Notes under the pieces: generated by a model
Database searches by the model: none
Told to the model about the DNA's origin: nothing
What the model saw: only the letters and a program-made list of their open reading frames with translations
Made by a program: the position numbers and the translations under genes
Source: Flavobacteriales bacterium
GTDB taxonomy: Bacteria > Bacteroidota > Bacteroidia > NS11-12g > UBA9320
Direction: 5' to 3'
Assembly: GCA_020635355.1 (NCBI GenBank)
Contig: JACJZW010000013.1
Coordinates: 1-64,000 of the forward strand
DNA: 64,000 nucleotides
Shown here: positions 46,513 to 56,759 of the stretch, in pieces
How positions within the stretch are numbered: position 1 is the stretch's first letter
How the letters are laid out: each line of letters begins with the position of its first letter

Positions 46513-48828
46513 ATGAAACCAGTCAAAATCATGAAATGGCCGTTGCTGATATATGCGCTTTTGCAATCGTCTGCCTCGTTCGCCGCATTAACCAGTCCGG
46601 TTCTCAATTTCCCCGAGGATAAACGCGAGGACCTCAATCCGGATGAATTGGTGTGCCGATATACCCACTCCAGCTCCAGAGCACGGGTTCAAATCGCCTT
46701 GGATGCTTCGTTTAATATGCCGGTTGCTGATCAGTTAACCACGGCCAGCGTAATTGCCTTCAATCAACTCAAACTGAATAAAACCTATTACTGGCGCGTC
46801 AAATCATTCAACAGCAACTACACGGATTCATCATCCTGGTCCGAGGTCCGAACCTTTAAAACCATTGATCAACTCACCATTAACTACCCGTATGAAGAAG
46901 TCAATTATCAGTTGGTTGGGTTAGGTGGATACCGATCTCCAGGCTATCACAACCTGGGCATGCAGATCCAATGTGATACCTCAGCCAATTTTAATTCGGC
47001 CTTCTTGCAGTCCGCTTTTAACGGACTGGTTGATTTTGCCTTTGATCACAAAACCTATTACGTCCGATCCCGAAATTTTACGGAAGGCGACACCTCATCG
47101 TGGAGTGAAACACAACTCTTTCACACCAACTTCAATTTGCGGTGGAATCCGGAAGATTATTGTTATGCCAATACCAACAACCTGGTATCCGGCAACATTT
47201 TTTTCGGTTATAATCAAGCCGATGTCTACGTTAATCTCTACCTCGATTCACAAAAAACACAGCCGTTCTTTGACACCACCTTTCTGAGTCGTTCCGGCAA
47301 TGCTTATTTCCGAAAAGACTTTGTGGAATGCCATCGTTTTTGGGTGGATATACGGATTGAAGGCTCGCATGAAACTGCTTACCTCAGCCGCTGGTATCAG
47401 ATGTGTAACCCCAATGAAAAAGCGAGTATCGCTCATTACCCGTTCACAACGAATGTCAAAAAGGAGTACAACCTGCAACAATTCAATGTACCGCATTGCT
47501 TTGATGGCCTGGATGTGGAACTGGACACCTCCGATCAGTATCAATCCCCTCACCTCATTCAACGCAGTTACACCACAGACACCTCGCTGTACTTTTATGA
47601 CTGGATCTACTTTCCGGTGAATCCCATAAACTATCAGGGGCGATACCGCATTAAATCAGGCGACTTTAAATCTGAATGGGCGCCATTGAGTGAACTGGTG
47701 CGGGCACAGCTCATGTGGAACAAGTCCGGAGAACAATCAGATTCTACCAACCTCAAAGCCATATATCGCTTATCGGGTCTGGTGGATACCACCTATGACT
47801 ATGAGTTGGAACTGCAACTCGACACCACTTCGACGTTTAATTCATCGGCTGGTCGTTCCGTGTTCACTCCAATCACCCAATCGGCCAACTTTCAGGCATC
47901 GTTAGATGAGCCGTATTTCACGGACACCATTTTTATGCGAGCACGGGTTACGTCGCCCGACGGAAAATCGTCCTGGACGCCACTGCTTTACAAACAATCC
48001 GTGAACAAGCCCATCATTGGAGGAGGAAGTGTTTTAAACCGTTATTACCCATTTGGCAACCCATCGGTTACCCCATCCACCTTCAATACACCCATTGTGG
48101 TGCATTATGAATACGCATCGGATACTCTGTTTACTCCTGGTAAAACACTTTCGGTGTGGGACAACACATCACCGGAGTTGGAAACCGGTCAAACCTATTT
48201 TTTGCGGGCTCGAATGGAACATGCCTATGACACGTCGGATTGGTCGGATATCGTGCAGGTGAACACATTGAATCGCGACTACATCCTAAACCCTCATTTG
48301 GTTTATCCGGAAGTAGAACAAACCGACGTAGCTCCTGCTACCACCACCTTCAAGTGGCAACCGCGGGTATCGGACCTGGCCTCTGCATACACCTTGATGG
48401 TTTATGAGGAAGAGATTAATGTGAACCGGGTGGTGTTCTTTTCTACCACTCAGAAATCGGAAATGGATGTCCCGCAACTTAAGCCGGCAACCCACTATGT
48501 ATGGACGGTTCATGCTACCGGTAAAAAGAACCAAACCAGTTTAAATGAGATTCGGCACTTCTATACCACCGGATTCAACTCAACTCATTCTCCTTTCCTG
48601 TCTGAAAATGCGTTGTACCCAAATCCATCACACGGCACTATGATCATTCCGGACTGGCAGGAGGTGACTCAAATCCATCTGTTTGATCTCACGGGAAAAC
48701 AAATCTCCACGTTTATCCCTTCCTCTGAATCGCTGAACCTGCATCATTTGCCGGCCGGAACGTATCTGATTCAGATTGAACGTTTGAACCAACTCAACCA
48801 AATGCAACGAATTACCCTACTGAACTGA
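46513..48828 (+). CDS. Secreted FN3-like repeat protein with T9SS sorting domain
   Basis: 771 residues from the ATG at 46513, with a signal peptide ending near SFAAL. The frame is open further upstream, but that start would not give a signal. The body has repeated fibronectin III-like units (YYWRVKSFNS, SWSEVRTFKT, TYYVRSRNF, SSWSETQLFHT, YFLRARMEH, DWSDIVQVNT). The last ~75 residues are a T9SS type A sorting domain (LYPNPSHG, LFDLTGKQI, LPAGTYLIQI). It probably acts at the cell surface. It overlaps the protease gene by one base (TGATG). Confidence 0.85.
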   Translation: MKPVKIMKWPLLIYALLQSSASFAALTSPVLNFPEDKREDLNPDELVCRYTHSSSRARVQIALDASFNMPVADQLTTASVIAFNQLKLNKTYYWRVKSFNSNYTDSSSWSEVRTFKTIDQLTINYPYEEVNYQLVGLGGYRSPGYHNLGMQIQCDTSANFNSAFLQSAFNGLVDFAFDHKTYYVRSRNFTEGDTSSWSETQLFHTNFNLRWNPEDYCYANTNNLVSGNIFFGYNQADVYVNLYLDSQKTQPFFDTTFLSRSGNAYFRKDFVECHRFWVDIRIEGSHETAYLSRWYQMCNPNEKASIAHYPFTTNVKKEYNLQQFNVPHCFDGLDVELDTSDQYQSPHLIQRSYTTDTSLYFYDWIYFPVNPINYQGRYRIKSGDFKSEWAPLSELVRAQLMWNKSGEQSDSTNLKAIYRLSGLVDTTYDYELELQLDTTSTFNSSAGRSVFTPITQSANFQASLDEPYFTDTIFMRARVTSPDGKSSWTPLLYKQSVNKPIIGGGSVLNRYYPFGNPSVTPSTFNTPIVVHYEYASDTLFTPGKTLSVWDNTSPELETGQTYFLRARMEHAYDTSDWSDIVQVNTLNRDYILNPHLVYPEVEQTDVAPATTTFKWQPRVSDLASAYTLMVYEEEINVNRVVFFSTTQKSEMDVPQLKPATHYVWTVHATGKKNQTSLNEIRHFYTTGFNSTHSPFLSENALYPNPSHGTMIIPDWQEVTQIHLFDLTGKQISTFIPSSESLNLHHLPAGTYLIQIERLNQLNQMQRITLLN

Positions 48829-51083
48829 TGCGTACGTCCTTTACTCTTTTAGTGAGCCTGTTTACAGGCTTGATGGTGTACGGTCAATCCTCGATCCACT
48901 ATGAACCGCTTCGCTCGGTTGGACCCGTTCCAGCCGAATTTTCGCGCTACACCGATGAAGCGATCGGCCAATTGGCCAATACCAAGGAAAATGCCTTTGA
49001 ACGCAACGCACGAATTCGTATCCATGAATTGATCACCAGCGGATATGTGTTGTTTGGCGATGACATTAGCCGATACATCAACACATTGGGGCAAGAAATT
49101 CTGGCCGCCAATCACTTGTCTGATTCCCTGAGGTTTTATGTGCTGCGCTCCACCGATTTCAACGCCTTTTCAACCGATCAGGGCGTCATCTTTATCACCA
49201 TTGGTGCCATTGCCGGTTCGGAAACCAGAGAAGAACTGGCCTTTGTCATGTGCCATGAAATTGCCCATTACCTGAGTCATCACAATTACGAAACCTATCA
49301 ACGCGCGGAGGATCTCCTCCAAACCAAAAATCGCAATGAACCTCGGGTGGCTGAACAAATGGCTGAACTGTTCAAATACAGTCGGCAAAATGAGCTGGCC
49401 GCCGATTCACTGGGTGCTCAACTCTTCCTTCAATGCGGCTATCGCAACGATCGGTTAATCGCCCTCAAGTCGTTATACAACTTGAATACCTATGAAATGG
49501 CTGCGCGCCGATTGGATTGGAAACCTTCGTACCTTGAAGATTCGCTCTTTCAATTCCCGGCGTTTTACGATCAGCTCACCGAGTGGGATAAACGACGGTA
49601 CCGTCATTTCTATACCACCAAAGAGATGAGTGGAAAGCGAAAACGACGCCGTGAAGTGGAATCGGAAGATCCCGATCACGATTTCAGAACCCACCCGGAT
49701 TTCGAGGAACGCTACTCGGCGCTTCAACGTCAAATCGACATCAGCGATGATTCCGTTCAGCAATTTGTTTCAGCCGTGGCCAAAGCGGATGCCGCCTTTG
49801 TGACCATTCAACATCAGTGCGAAATTGAGAACATCTTCCTGTTGATGGCAGCCACCCGGTACATCGAAGCGCATTACCAAACGCAGATTACCAAACATCG
49901 TCATGGGTTAAGTAATGAATTGTATTTCCTGCAAACCTTAACACTGAACGATATATACTGGCACTTTTTCAGCCATGAATTTCGTGAACCCGCCCTTCTA
50001 CCCTTTTGGCTGTCACCCGACTCTGCCTCCTGGAACATATCACACATGACGCGGTTCTTCGCGTTTATGTCGGCCGATGAATGGGGCGTTATTCTTTGCC
50101 GGGAAAATTTCAATCTGTTGGAACTCAATATCCATCCGGATGCATCTAAACATTATTTCAACCTTTCGGCTTCGCTGGCTAAATCAGCTGTTTCGTCCAA
50201 GTTCTCCGGATTCTGTAAAACGTTTGAAGAGAAAACGCTCGACGATGTTTTTGATGAAGATGAAACCATAGAGGATGAAGATGCGGAACGGTTTCGACAT
50301 CGGTATCTGAAATCAGCCTTCCTGATTTTTCAGGATGATGAAAATCGCGAAACGAAGTTTGAACGAAGTCGGTCCGAAGACCTTGAAAATCAGACAGAGC
50401 TCTACACCCGTTCCATGGTTGGGCTGCGTTTCCTTAACCGAACCCAATTTAAAACCAGTTGGTTGCGAAAAACGGATACGCTGATCATTATGAGTCCGGC
50501 GATCAAGAGTTTTCGATACCGCAAAGGGGATTATACCCCAACTTCATGGCTGGATGAACAATACTCCAATGAGGTGTATGAGAGCATGCAATATGCCGGA
50601 TCAAGATTGGGAATGCACATTCTTCCGATTAATGTGGCTACGCGAAGTGAACTCACGGCACAGATCTGGAATGATCACATTTTGGTGGAATCCTGGTTGG
50701 CGGAGAAACTCCTGTCCAACTCCCAGCAAATCATTCCGGTGTATGCGTTGTTTACCCATAACATGGCCAGTCAGTATGGATCCAATCCCATCCTGTATAC
50801 ACATGTAATGATTGCCAATAATGGCTTAAAAGACCGTAAACTGGTGAATTGGTTGACGCCGGTAACCTTCCCGTATTTATTGGCTCGAAAGATTGGTCGG
50901 CCGGCCTCCCAGGTTCTCATATTCAATGCCGTGATCGACATTCAGCATAATGAGATTCGTTTCGTACAGATCGAAACGTTGCAACATGCTTTTACCAGCG
51001 ACTTTCGGGATGCGCAGGTTTATGACTTGCTGTATCAAACTAAACGACACCTAAATCTTCCCAGAATTGAACATGCGAATTAA
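48828..51083 (+). CDS. M48-like metalloprotease with large C-terminal extension
   Basis: 751 residues with a signal peptide (cleavage near VYGQS). The N-terminal ~250 residues are an M48-type zinc protease: HEIAH at 143-147 with E144 as catalytic base, third ligand E189 in NELAADSLG. The remaining ~500 residues are unlike any domain I know. They contain a very acidic stretch near residue 475 (DDVFDEDETIEDEDAE). M48 proteases such as BepA act in periplasmic quality control, but the usual TPR tail is not obvious here. It overlaps the following barrel gene by 11 nt. Confidence 0.8.
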   Translation: MRTSFTLLVSLFTGLMVYGQSSIHYEPLRSVGPVPAEFSRYTDEAIGQLANTKENAFERNARIRIHELITSGYVLFGDDISRYINTLGQEILAANHLSDSLRFYVLRSTDFNAFSTDQGVIFITIGAIAGSETREELAFVMCHEIAHYLSHHNYETYQRAEDLLQTKNRNEPRVAEQMAELFKYSRQNELAADSLGAQLFLQCGYRNDRLIALKSLYNLNTYEMAARRLDWKPSYLEDSLFQFPAFYDQLTEWDKRRYRHFYTTKEMSGKRKRRREVESEDPDHDFRTHPDFEERYSALQRQIDISDDSVQQFVSAVAKADAAFVTIQHQCEIENIFLLMAATRYIEAHYQTQITKHRHGLSNELYFLQTLTLNDIYWHFFSHEFREPALLPFWLSPDSASWNISHMTRFFAFMSADEWGVILCRENFNLLELNIHPDASKHYFNLSASLAKSAVSSKFSGFCKTFEEKTLDDVFDEDETIEDEDAERFRHRYLKSAFLIFQDDENRETKFERSRSEDLENQTELYTRSMVGLRFLNRTQFKTSWLRKTDTLIIMSPAIKSFRYRKGDYTPTSWLDEQYSNEVYESMQYAGSRLGMHILPINVATRSELTAQIWNDHILVESWLAEKLLSNSQQIIPVYALFTHNMASQYGSNPILYTHVMIANNGLKDRKLVNWLTPVTFPYLLARKIGRPASQVLIFNAVIDIQHNEIRFVQIETLQHAFTSDFRDAQVYDLLYQTKRHLNLPRIEHAN

Positions 51084-51810
51084 GATAACACTTCTGTTCC
51101 TGTTGGGTGGATGGATGGTTGTGACCGCCCAGAACCCAGGATTTGCCAGCAAAAAACATGCGGTGGGTGTTGGGATTATTGTTCCCAATGACGGACTGAT
51201 CAAAAATGTGTACCCCATGGTGGGGCTGGAACGAAGCCTAAGTTTTCGATCGAGCTTCCGGATGAGTGTATACCGACGGAGCATTGAATCCTCATTTGAA
51301 GAGTACACCTATGTCATGCGCCAGCTCAACCAGATGTACATTCCAAACTATCGCTATTACGATGTATTTGACGATTCGCCGGAAGGGCAAATCAAGGCCA
51401 GTTTGTTGGGTGTGGAATTGGCCTTACGCCGATACCTGCCGGTGTTTGGCTCCATTGCCCCATACGGGTATTACGCAGAGATGGGTGTTGGCGTGAATCA
51501 AATCGACATCAGCGAAGGCGATGCCTATTTAAACGGAACCTATTTGAATGAACCGGTTCGTACCAAGGTGTTATTCAATCCGGACTATGCACGTACCTTC
51601 TCCAATGCCTTGAATGTTGGAATCGGACAAAAAATGTATCTGGCACATTCCGGTTTTTTAGAATACCAACTTACCCTATCCATGCATGTTGATTGGAGCA
51701 CCAATGACGGCGCTCTAAGCCCCACAGACATTGCGCGATACATTGTAAAACGTGAAAATGCGGCCAGTACCTGGCTTCAACTAAAGATGACCTATGGCCT
51801 TGGATTTTAA
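51073..51810 (+). CDS. Outer-membrane beta-barrel protein
   Basis: 245 residues from the ATG at 51073 with a signal peptide ending at TAQN. Alternating strands follow (GLERSLSFRSSFRMSVY, APYGYYAEMGVGVNQ, GFLEYQLTLSMHV), ending in TYGLGF with the C-terminal Phe usual for OM barrels. It is translationally coupled to the protease gene before it and the lipoprotein gene after it. Substrate unknown. Confidence 0.72.
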   Translation: MRIKITLLFLLGGWMVVTAQNPGFASKKHAVGVGIIVPNDGLIKNVYPMVGLERSLSFRSSFRMSVYRRSIESSFEEYTYVMRQLNQMYIPNYRYYDVFDDSPEGQIKASLLGVELALRRYLPVFGSIAPYGYYAEMGVGVNQIDISEGDAYLNGTYLNEPVRTKVLFNPDYARTFSNALNVGIGQKMYLAHSGFLEYQLTLSMHVDWSTNDGALSPTDIARYIVKRENAASTWLQLKMTYGLGF

Positions 51811-52309
51811 TCTGTTACTAATTGGTGCACTGTTGATAACCGTGGGATTCTCATCCTGTGTGGAGGAGCGCGTGCCGTTGACGAAGGACGATGTACGGAT
51901 CGAGGAGATTTACAACGATGGCCGCACAATTCCATGTGAATCGCTCGGTGATAATGAAATGGCTTCTACCCTGATAAACCTCAATGGGATCACCTGGGAT
52001 CTGGCACAAAAAACGGAAGGGATTTTCACCTTTGTACACACGAATCCGCACGGTAACGACACCTTGATTATTGAGCCTGACCTGTTACTTCCGGATGTTT
52101 CCACCCTTTACTTCTGCGATGTCTTTCTAAAAGCCAACAATGCGGAAGGAGAAAAAATGATCTTGATCAACAGCAGCAATGTTACATTGGAAGGCGACAC
52201 CCGAAATAACCAGATTTCCTTTACCATCTGTAACTACCCGCGCACCTTGCGTATAGCCAATCAGGATTTAAAGTTCACCTTCTCCACCCGAGCCACCTTT
52301 GTGCCGTAA
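51794..52309 (+). CDS. Small lipoprotein, last gene of the protease operon
   Basis: 171 residues. The signal peptide ends at the lipobox VGFSSC. The mature part has three further Cys (IPCESLG, LYFCDVF, FTICNYP) and is predicted mostly beta. I do not recognise it. It overlaps the barrel gene by 17 nt. Confidence 0.68.
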   Translation: MALDFNLLLIGALLITVGFSSCVEERVPLTKDDVRIEEIYNDGRTIPCESLGDNEMASTLINLNGITWDLAQKTEGIFTFVHTNPHGNDTLIIEPDLLLPDVSTLYFCDVFLKANNAEGEKMILINSSNVTLEGDTRNNQISFTICNYPRTLRIANQDLKFTFSTRATFVP

Positions 52310-52331
52310 GGAATCGAAATCCTGATCGGAT

Positions 52332-52365
52332 TGCTTCGCTTTATTGTGGGTTTGATCTAAGTTTG
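52332..52365 (+). promoter_or_regulatory. Bacteroidota promoter for the crotonase gene
   Basis: TAAGTTTG (52358-52365) matches TAnnTTTG exactly. Candidate -33 elements upstream are TTGC (52331-52334) or TTTA (52340-52343). The box ends 19 nt before the ATG. Confidence 0.6.
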
Positions 52366-52384
52366 AATCCTCAAATTCAACCAC

Positions 52385-53161
52385 ATGCCTGAATTGATTC
52401 TAGTTGACAAGCAATACCAGGAGCACATCGCCCTGATTACCATCAACCGTCCTAAAGAGCTCAATGCACTCAACCTTCAAGTCATGAGTGAAATTCGCGA
52501 CGCACTCAAGGAATTGGACGATGACGATTCTGTTCGTGTGGTGATTCTCACCGGAAATGAACGTGCCTTTGCGGCTGGTGCCGACATTAAGCAGATGGCC
52601 GGTAAATCAGCCGTAGATATGTTGCTGATTGACCAGTTTACTACGTGGGATCAGATCAGAAAAACCAAGAAACCCATCATCGCAGCGGTATCGGGGTTTG
52701 CCTTAGGCGGTGGATGTGAATTGTGTATGACGTGCGATATGATCATCGCATCGGAAACAGCCCAATTTGGACAACCTGAAATAAAAATTGGTGTGATGCC
52801 CGGAGCGGGTGGAACACAACGACTGCCTCGTGCAGTTGGAAAAGCAAAGGCTATGGAGATGGTATTAACGGGCAGATTTATCAGTGCCGATGAAGCCCTG
52901 CAAGCAGGTCTGATTAACAAGGTTGTACCGGTGGACTCATACATGACGGAAGCGGTTCGGTTGGCCCAATCCATTGCCGTGCAAAGTCCTATTGCTGTTC
53001 AATTGGCCAAGGAAAGTGTGCTGAAGGCGTATGAAATGCCGCTTCAGGAATCCCTCGCCTTCGAACGTAAAAACTTCTATATGCTGTTTGCGACGGAAGA
53101 TCAAAAAGAAGGTATGTCGGCCTTCGTAGAAAAACGTAAACCCGATTTTAAGGGCCGATAA
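52385..53161 (+). CDS. Enoyl-CoA hydratase (crotonase family)
   Basis: 258 residues. It hydrates trans-2-enoyl-CoA in beta-oxidation. The CoA-binding loop is AFAAGADIKQM (61-71), the oxyanion glycines are in ALGGGCELCM, and both catalytic glutamates are present (E112 and E132 in GQPEIKIGVMPGAGGTQRL). It starts after a good promoter. The aminotransferase gene follows 3 nt later, which suggests co-transcription. Confidence 0.93.
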   Translation: MPELILVDKQYQEHIALITINRPKELNALNLQVMSEIRDALKELDDDDSVRVVILTGNERAFAAGADIKQMAGKSAVDMLLIDQFTTWDQIRKTKKPIIAAVSGFALGGGCELCMTCDMIIASETAQFGQPEIKIGVMPGAGGTQRLPRAVGKAKAMEMVLTGRFISADEALQAGLINKVVPVDSYMTEAVRLAQSIAVQSPIAVQLAKESVLKAYEMPLQESLAFERKNFYMLFATEDQKEGMSAFVEKRKPDFKGR

Positions 53162-53164
53162 ATT

Positions 53165-54352
53165 GTGATCTCGCACAAACAAGCGTTTCTGGCGTATTTG
53201 GCGCAAACCTCCCCCACACCACTTTCGTTGGAGGTGGTAAAAGCATCGGGTATATACATCCGAACCGCTGATGGGAAAAGGTACATTGACCTCATTTCCG
53301 GCATTGGTGTAAGCAACACCGGCCACCGAAATACACGGGTGTTAAATGCCATTCGGAAACAGTTGGGTAAGTACATGCACACCATGGTGTATGGCGAATA
53401 CATTCAACAACCGCAGATAGAACTAGCCCGCGCTTTGGCCAAAACATTGCCTAACCAGCTGAACTCAACCTATTTGGTAAACAGCGGCAGCGAAGCCATT
53501 GACGGGGCATTAAAACTGGCGCGACGATATACCGGAAGAAAGGAATTCGTAGCATGTAGAAATGCCTACCACGGCGGCACATACGGGGCGCTGTCCTTGA
53601 TGGATAACGCATTTTTCACGGAACCCTTCAAACCGGGATTGGAGGCGGTAACCTTTATGCAACATAATGAGTTGGACGATGTGAAATGCATTACTTCGTC
53701 AACAGCAGCTGTCATCATAGAAGTGGTTCAGGGTGAAGGTGGTTACCGTCCCTCTACAGAAGAATTTCTGACCGCCGTTCGTAATCGCTGTACCGAAACC
53801 GGTGCGTTACTGATTATTGATGAAATCCAAACGGGCATGGGACGAACGGGTACCTTGTTCGCGTTTGAACAAACATCCATTGTCCCTGACATTCTATGTT
53901 TGGCAAAGGCTTTTGGCGGAGGCATGCCGATAGGTGCATTTATCTCGTCTACCGAAATCATGCAGAGCTTGCAAGCCAATCCCGTACTTGGTCATATTAC
54001 CACCTTTGGCGGACATCCCGTTTGCGCCGCTGCCGCTCTGGAAAATCTACGTCAGTTGCAAACCCAAGGTTGGATTGACGAGGTGGCAGAAAAGGAAAAA
54101 CTGTTTAGGTCCTTGCTCAAACACCAGAACATAATGGACATTTCGGGCCGAGGTTTGATGCTTTCGATTCAACTGGAATCCCATGAAGCGGTTCAGAAAG
54201 TGATTCACCATCTACTCGATCGAGAAATCATTACTGATTGGTTTTTACATGCCGAAGATCGATTGCGCATTGCACCGCCGCTCATCATCTCCAAAAAACA
54301 GATCAAGCAGGTGTGCCATCATCTGATGGCAGCCCTGGATACACTCTCCTAG
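53165..54352 (+). CDS. Class III PLP-dependent aminotransferase
   Basis: 395 residues with a GTG start. It is related to acetylornithine and ornithine/4-aminobutyrate aminotransferases. The PLP lysine is K248 in CLAKAFGGGMP, the pyridine-binding aspartate is D219 in LIIDEIQTGMGRTG, and VNSGSEAIDGALKLAR is the conserved N-terminal signature. The exact substrate cannot be decided from sequence. It follows the enoyl-CoA hydratase gene directly and ends with a 4-nt tail-to-tail overlap (CTAG) with the next gene. Confidence 0.88.
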   Translation: MISHKQAFLAYLAQTSPTPLSLEVVKASGIYIRTADGKRYIDLISGIGVSNTGHRNTRVLNAIRKQLGKYMHTMVYGEYIQQPQIELARALAKTLPNQLNSTYLVNSGSEAIDGALKLARRYTGRKEFVACRNAYHGGTYGALSLMDNAFFTEPFKPGLEAVTFMQHNELDDVKCITSSTAAVIIEVVQGEGGYRPSTEEFLTAVRNRCTETGALLIIDEIQTGMGRTGTLFAFEQTSIVPDILCLAKAFGGGMPIGAFISSTEIMQSLQANPVLGHITTFGGHPVCAAAALENLRQLQTQGWIDEVAEKEKLFRSLLKHQNIMDISGRGLMLSIQLESHEAVQKVIHHLLDREIITDWFLHAEDRLRIAPPLIISKKQIKQVCHHLMAALDTLS

Positions 54353-55047
54353 GCTCCAACGTCAAAGCGAACACCCACTGCCATTGGAGGCAGGTTGTAC
54401 GTATTGTTATCATTGATTATGTCGGAAAGGCGATAATCGGCCGTAAGCACCCACTTATTGAATCCCAACCGTACGTGGGCAGAGTAATTTAACTTCTCTA
54501 TGTACGATAGGTTGCTGAATACCAGTTTACGGGTTTGATACGTCAAGTCCGGATCATCCGGTTTGGTTTTTACCTTGTTCTTATCGATGAAGGCATAATC
54601 ACCTGACACACCTATCTCAAGGTAATTTCCAATGAAATCGCCACGGCGGCCGTAATTAGTGCGCAAGGCACATTCTGCCAGTGCTTCATGTGTGACCAGT
54701 CGGTTATAGACCTGATCACCGGTAACCCCGAGATCAAACTTGGTGTATCGATACGAGCCCGAGCCAACCAGACTAAAGGTTTTGCTGAGTTTGAGTTTGT
54801 AATACCCGCCATACTGAAAAAAGGAAGATCTCCCCTGTCGCATAGACACACTGGAGTCGCCTTCCGTATCGCCCAGAATCGTCCCAAAGCCCATAAAGGT
54901 TCCGGCAAAATGCTTGCGATTCCGACCAAAAGAACGGCTAACGGTGTCCTGATCAACGTGTTGTTCCAGCATCACGGATTGGGCAAACGATGGTTCAATA
55001 CCAGCCAACGCGATGAGCAAGGAGTATAGGATGTAGTTGATTTTCAT
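54349..55047 (-). CDS. Small outer-membrane barrel protein
   Basis: 232 residues with a signal peptide (cleavage near SFAQS). The mature protein has alternating strands (YGGYYKLKLSKTFSLVGSGSYRY, WVLTADYRLSDI, MAVGVRFDV). Conserved family features are not recognised. Its start overlaps the subtilase stop by 4 nt, so the two are probably translated together. Confidence 0.65.
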   Translation of the reverse strand: MKINYILYSLLIALAGIEPSFAQSVMLEQHVDQDTVSRSFGRNRKHFAGTFMGFGTILGDTEGDSSVSMRQGRSSFFQYGGYYKLKLSKTFSLVGSGSYRYTKFDLGVTGDQVYNRLVTHEALAECALRTNYGRRGDFIGNYLEIGVSGDYAFIDKNKVKTKPDDPDLTYQTRKLVFSNLSYIEKLNYSAHVRLGFNKWVLTADYRLSDIINDNNTYNLPPMAVGVRFDVGA

Positions 55048-56759
55048 TTGATTTCAATTGATTGAGTATACCCGCGGTAGTGAACGCGTAGGGTAAAAGG
55101 TTTGGGATATTGTGAACGTCGGATCACCAAGGGGCCTTCACCTGCCAGCGGCGAATCACTGCCTTCACCGATCATTTCCAGAATTTTATTACTCAGACTT
55201 CCAACCGGGTCAACCACCCAATAATGCGCGAGGTAGCCGGTTTCATTTTCAATGTGATAAAACACGTAATCCGGCCATTGGATGTACCGTCCATTCTCTT
55301 TGTAGGTCACACTATCGGCGGGATTCAGTGAATTTACCTTTTCGGCAGATTTAATTCGGATGTAGATCCGATCCCCTTTCTCTTCAACGGTGAATGTTGG
55401 GGCCGGATTTAACGGAGTGGTCCGAAAAAAATAGGAAGCCTGAGGCACACCATATCCGTGAGCATAGTCATAGTACGGATACAAATCAGCCGATTGCTCG
55501 ATTTCATGAAAGAGCTTCATGGTTGGATAGGATGGTCGGCTTTGTCGGGCACATGCCGCAAAACCTGCCACCAGCGGACCACTAAAACTTGTCCCTTGGG
55601 TCTCAGAAACACCCTTTGGACCGGAGCCAATAACATGTCCGTAGGCCGTAACATTGGGCTTCAGACGCTTATCCCGTGTAGGACCGAAGGAACTAAATGA
55701 GGTATGGATACCGGTAATGGGATGGATCCCTCCAATAGACAGCACGCTATCGGCATCTGCCGGTGTGCCGATGAATTTCCATTTGTCGCCCCCTTCATTT
55801 CCGGCCGAGTTTACTACGAGTATGCCTTTGGATGCTGCCATATTCGCGGCTTTAGCCACCAAAGAGTGCTGACCATCCATCTCCTCCCGAAAGTATCGGT
55901 GATACGTATAGCCGAGCGAGCTGTTAATGATATCGGCGCCATTTTTATCTGCCCATTCGGCTGCCATCAACCAGTTTTCTTCTTCTGAGTAGAACTCCGT
56001 CCACGTTTCGGTTCTGGCCAACAGAAACTCCGCACCGGTAGCCAGCCCCATATCAACACCCTGGATTCTTCCGGCGATGCAACTCAGCACAAACGTCCCA
56101 TGCGTTCCTCCAGCATCCACATTTTCCTTCTTTTTAACAAAGTCCCAGGTGGCCTTGATCCGATTGTCTTTTCGGATGTGTTCGAACGCCGGATTGGTTT
56201 TGTAGGATTTAAATCCCACATCAAACACCGCCACACGAACGCCATTGCCGTCAATTTTATATTTCTTAAAGGCTGCCTCCCCCATTCGATGTCGCTGGGC
56301 ATTTAAAAAGTTAATCTCATCGGCGTCGGGAACAAATGCCTCTTCGTGGTCCTGATATGTGTTGCGGCCGGAAACCAAAATTTCCAGCGGTCGTTCCGTT
56401 GTTTTCACCGACACGACAAAAGCCAATTTCTTCAGTTCACTGATTTGTTGGGGCGTTGCCAGGCAACAAATGGCGTTAAACCATCGGCTTTCTGCCCGGA
56501 TATTTCCGGTTATGGTTTGTATTTGGCCAACGTATATTGGGTTAACGGGCACGTCAGACACATGAAAAACGGGAACATGGTTAATCTGTCTGCGTTCAAT
56601 CGCCTTAGGATCCAGAAAGGTATATGGGTTGTATTGAGTGGTGTCTTTATCGGCCAGAAAAACCCAGACCTTTTCCATGTTTTCCTGTGCAATGGTCTTG
56701 GTTGGAAGCAGGATCACCAGCATTAACCCAACCAGCGCTATTTGAATGTTACGTACCAT
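55044..56759 (-). CDS. Subtilisin-like (S8) serine protease
   Basis: 571 residues with a signal peptide ending near TIAQE. The catalytic triad is complete: D180 in VAVFDVG, H220 in GGTHGTFV and S391 in GTSFSGP, with the oxyanion Asn N321 in NSAGNEG. A propeptide-like region (about 28-150) precedes it. No T9SS sorting domain is present at the C-terminus, so it may stay in the periplasm or at the OM. It starts directly after the AIM24-type gene (its ATG at 56759 abuts the AIM24 stop at 56760). Confidence 0.92.
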   Translation of the reverse strand: MVRNIQIALVGLMLVILLPTKTIAQENMEKVWVFLADKDTTQYNPYTFLDPKAIERRQINHVPVFHVSDVPVNPIYVGQIQTITGNIRAESRWFNAICCLATPQQISELKKLAFVVSVKTTERPLEILVSGRNTYQDHEEAFVPDADEINFLNAQRHRMGEAAFKKYKIDGNGVRVAVFDVGFKSYKTNPAFEHIRKDNRIKATWDFVKKKENVDAGGTHGTFVLSCIAGRIQGVDMGLATGAEFLLARTETWTEFYSEEENWLMAAEWADKNGADIINSSLGYTYHRYFREEMDGQHSLVAKAANMAASKGILVVNSAGNEGGDKWKFIGTPADADSVLSIGGIHPITGIHTSFSSFGPTRDKRLKPNVTAYGHVIGSGPKGVSETQGTSFSGPLVAGFAACARQSRPSYPTMKLFHEIEQSADLYPYYDYAHGYGVPQASYFFRTTPLNPAPTFTVEEKGDRIYIRIKSAEKVNSLNPADSVTYKENGRYIQWPDYVFYHIENETGYLAHYWVVDPVGSLSNKILEMIGEGSDSPLAGEGPLVIRRSQYPKPFTLRVHYRGYTQSIEIK

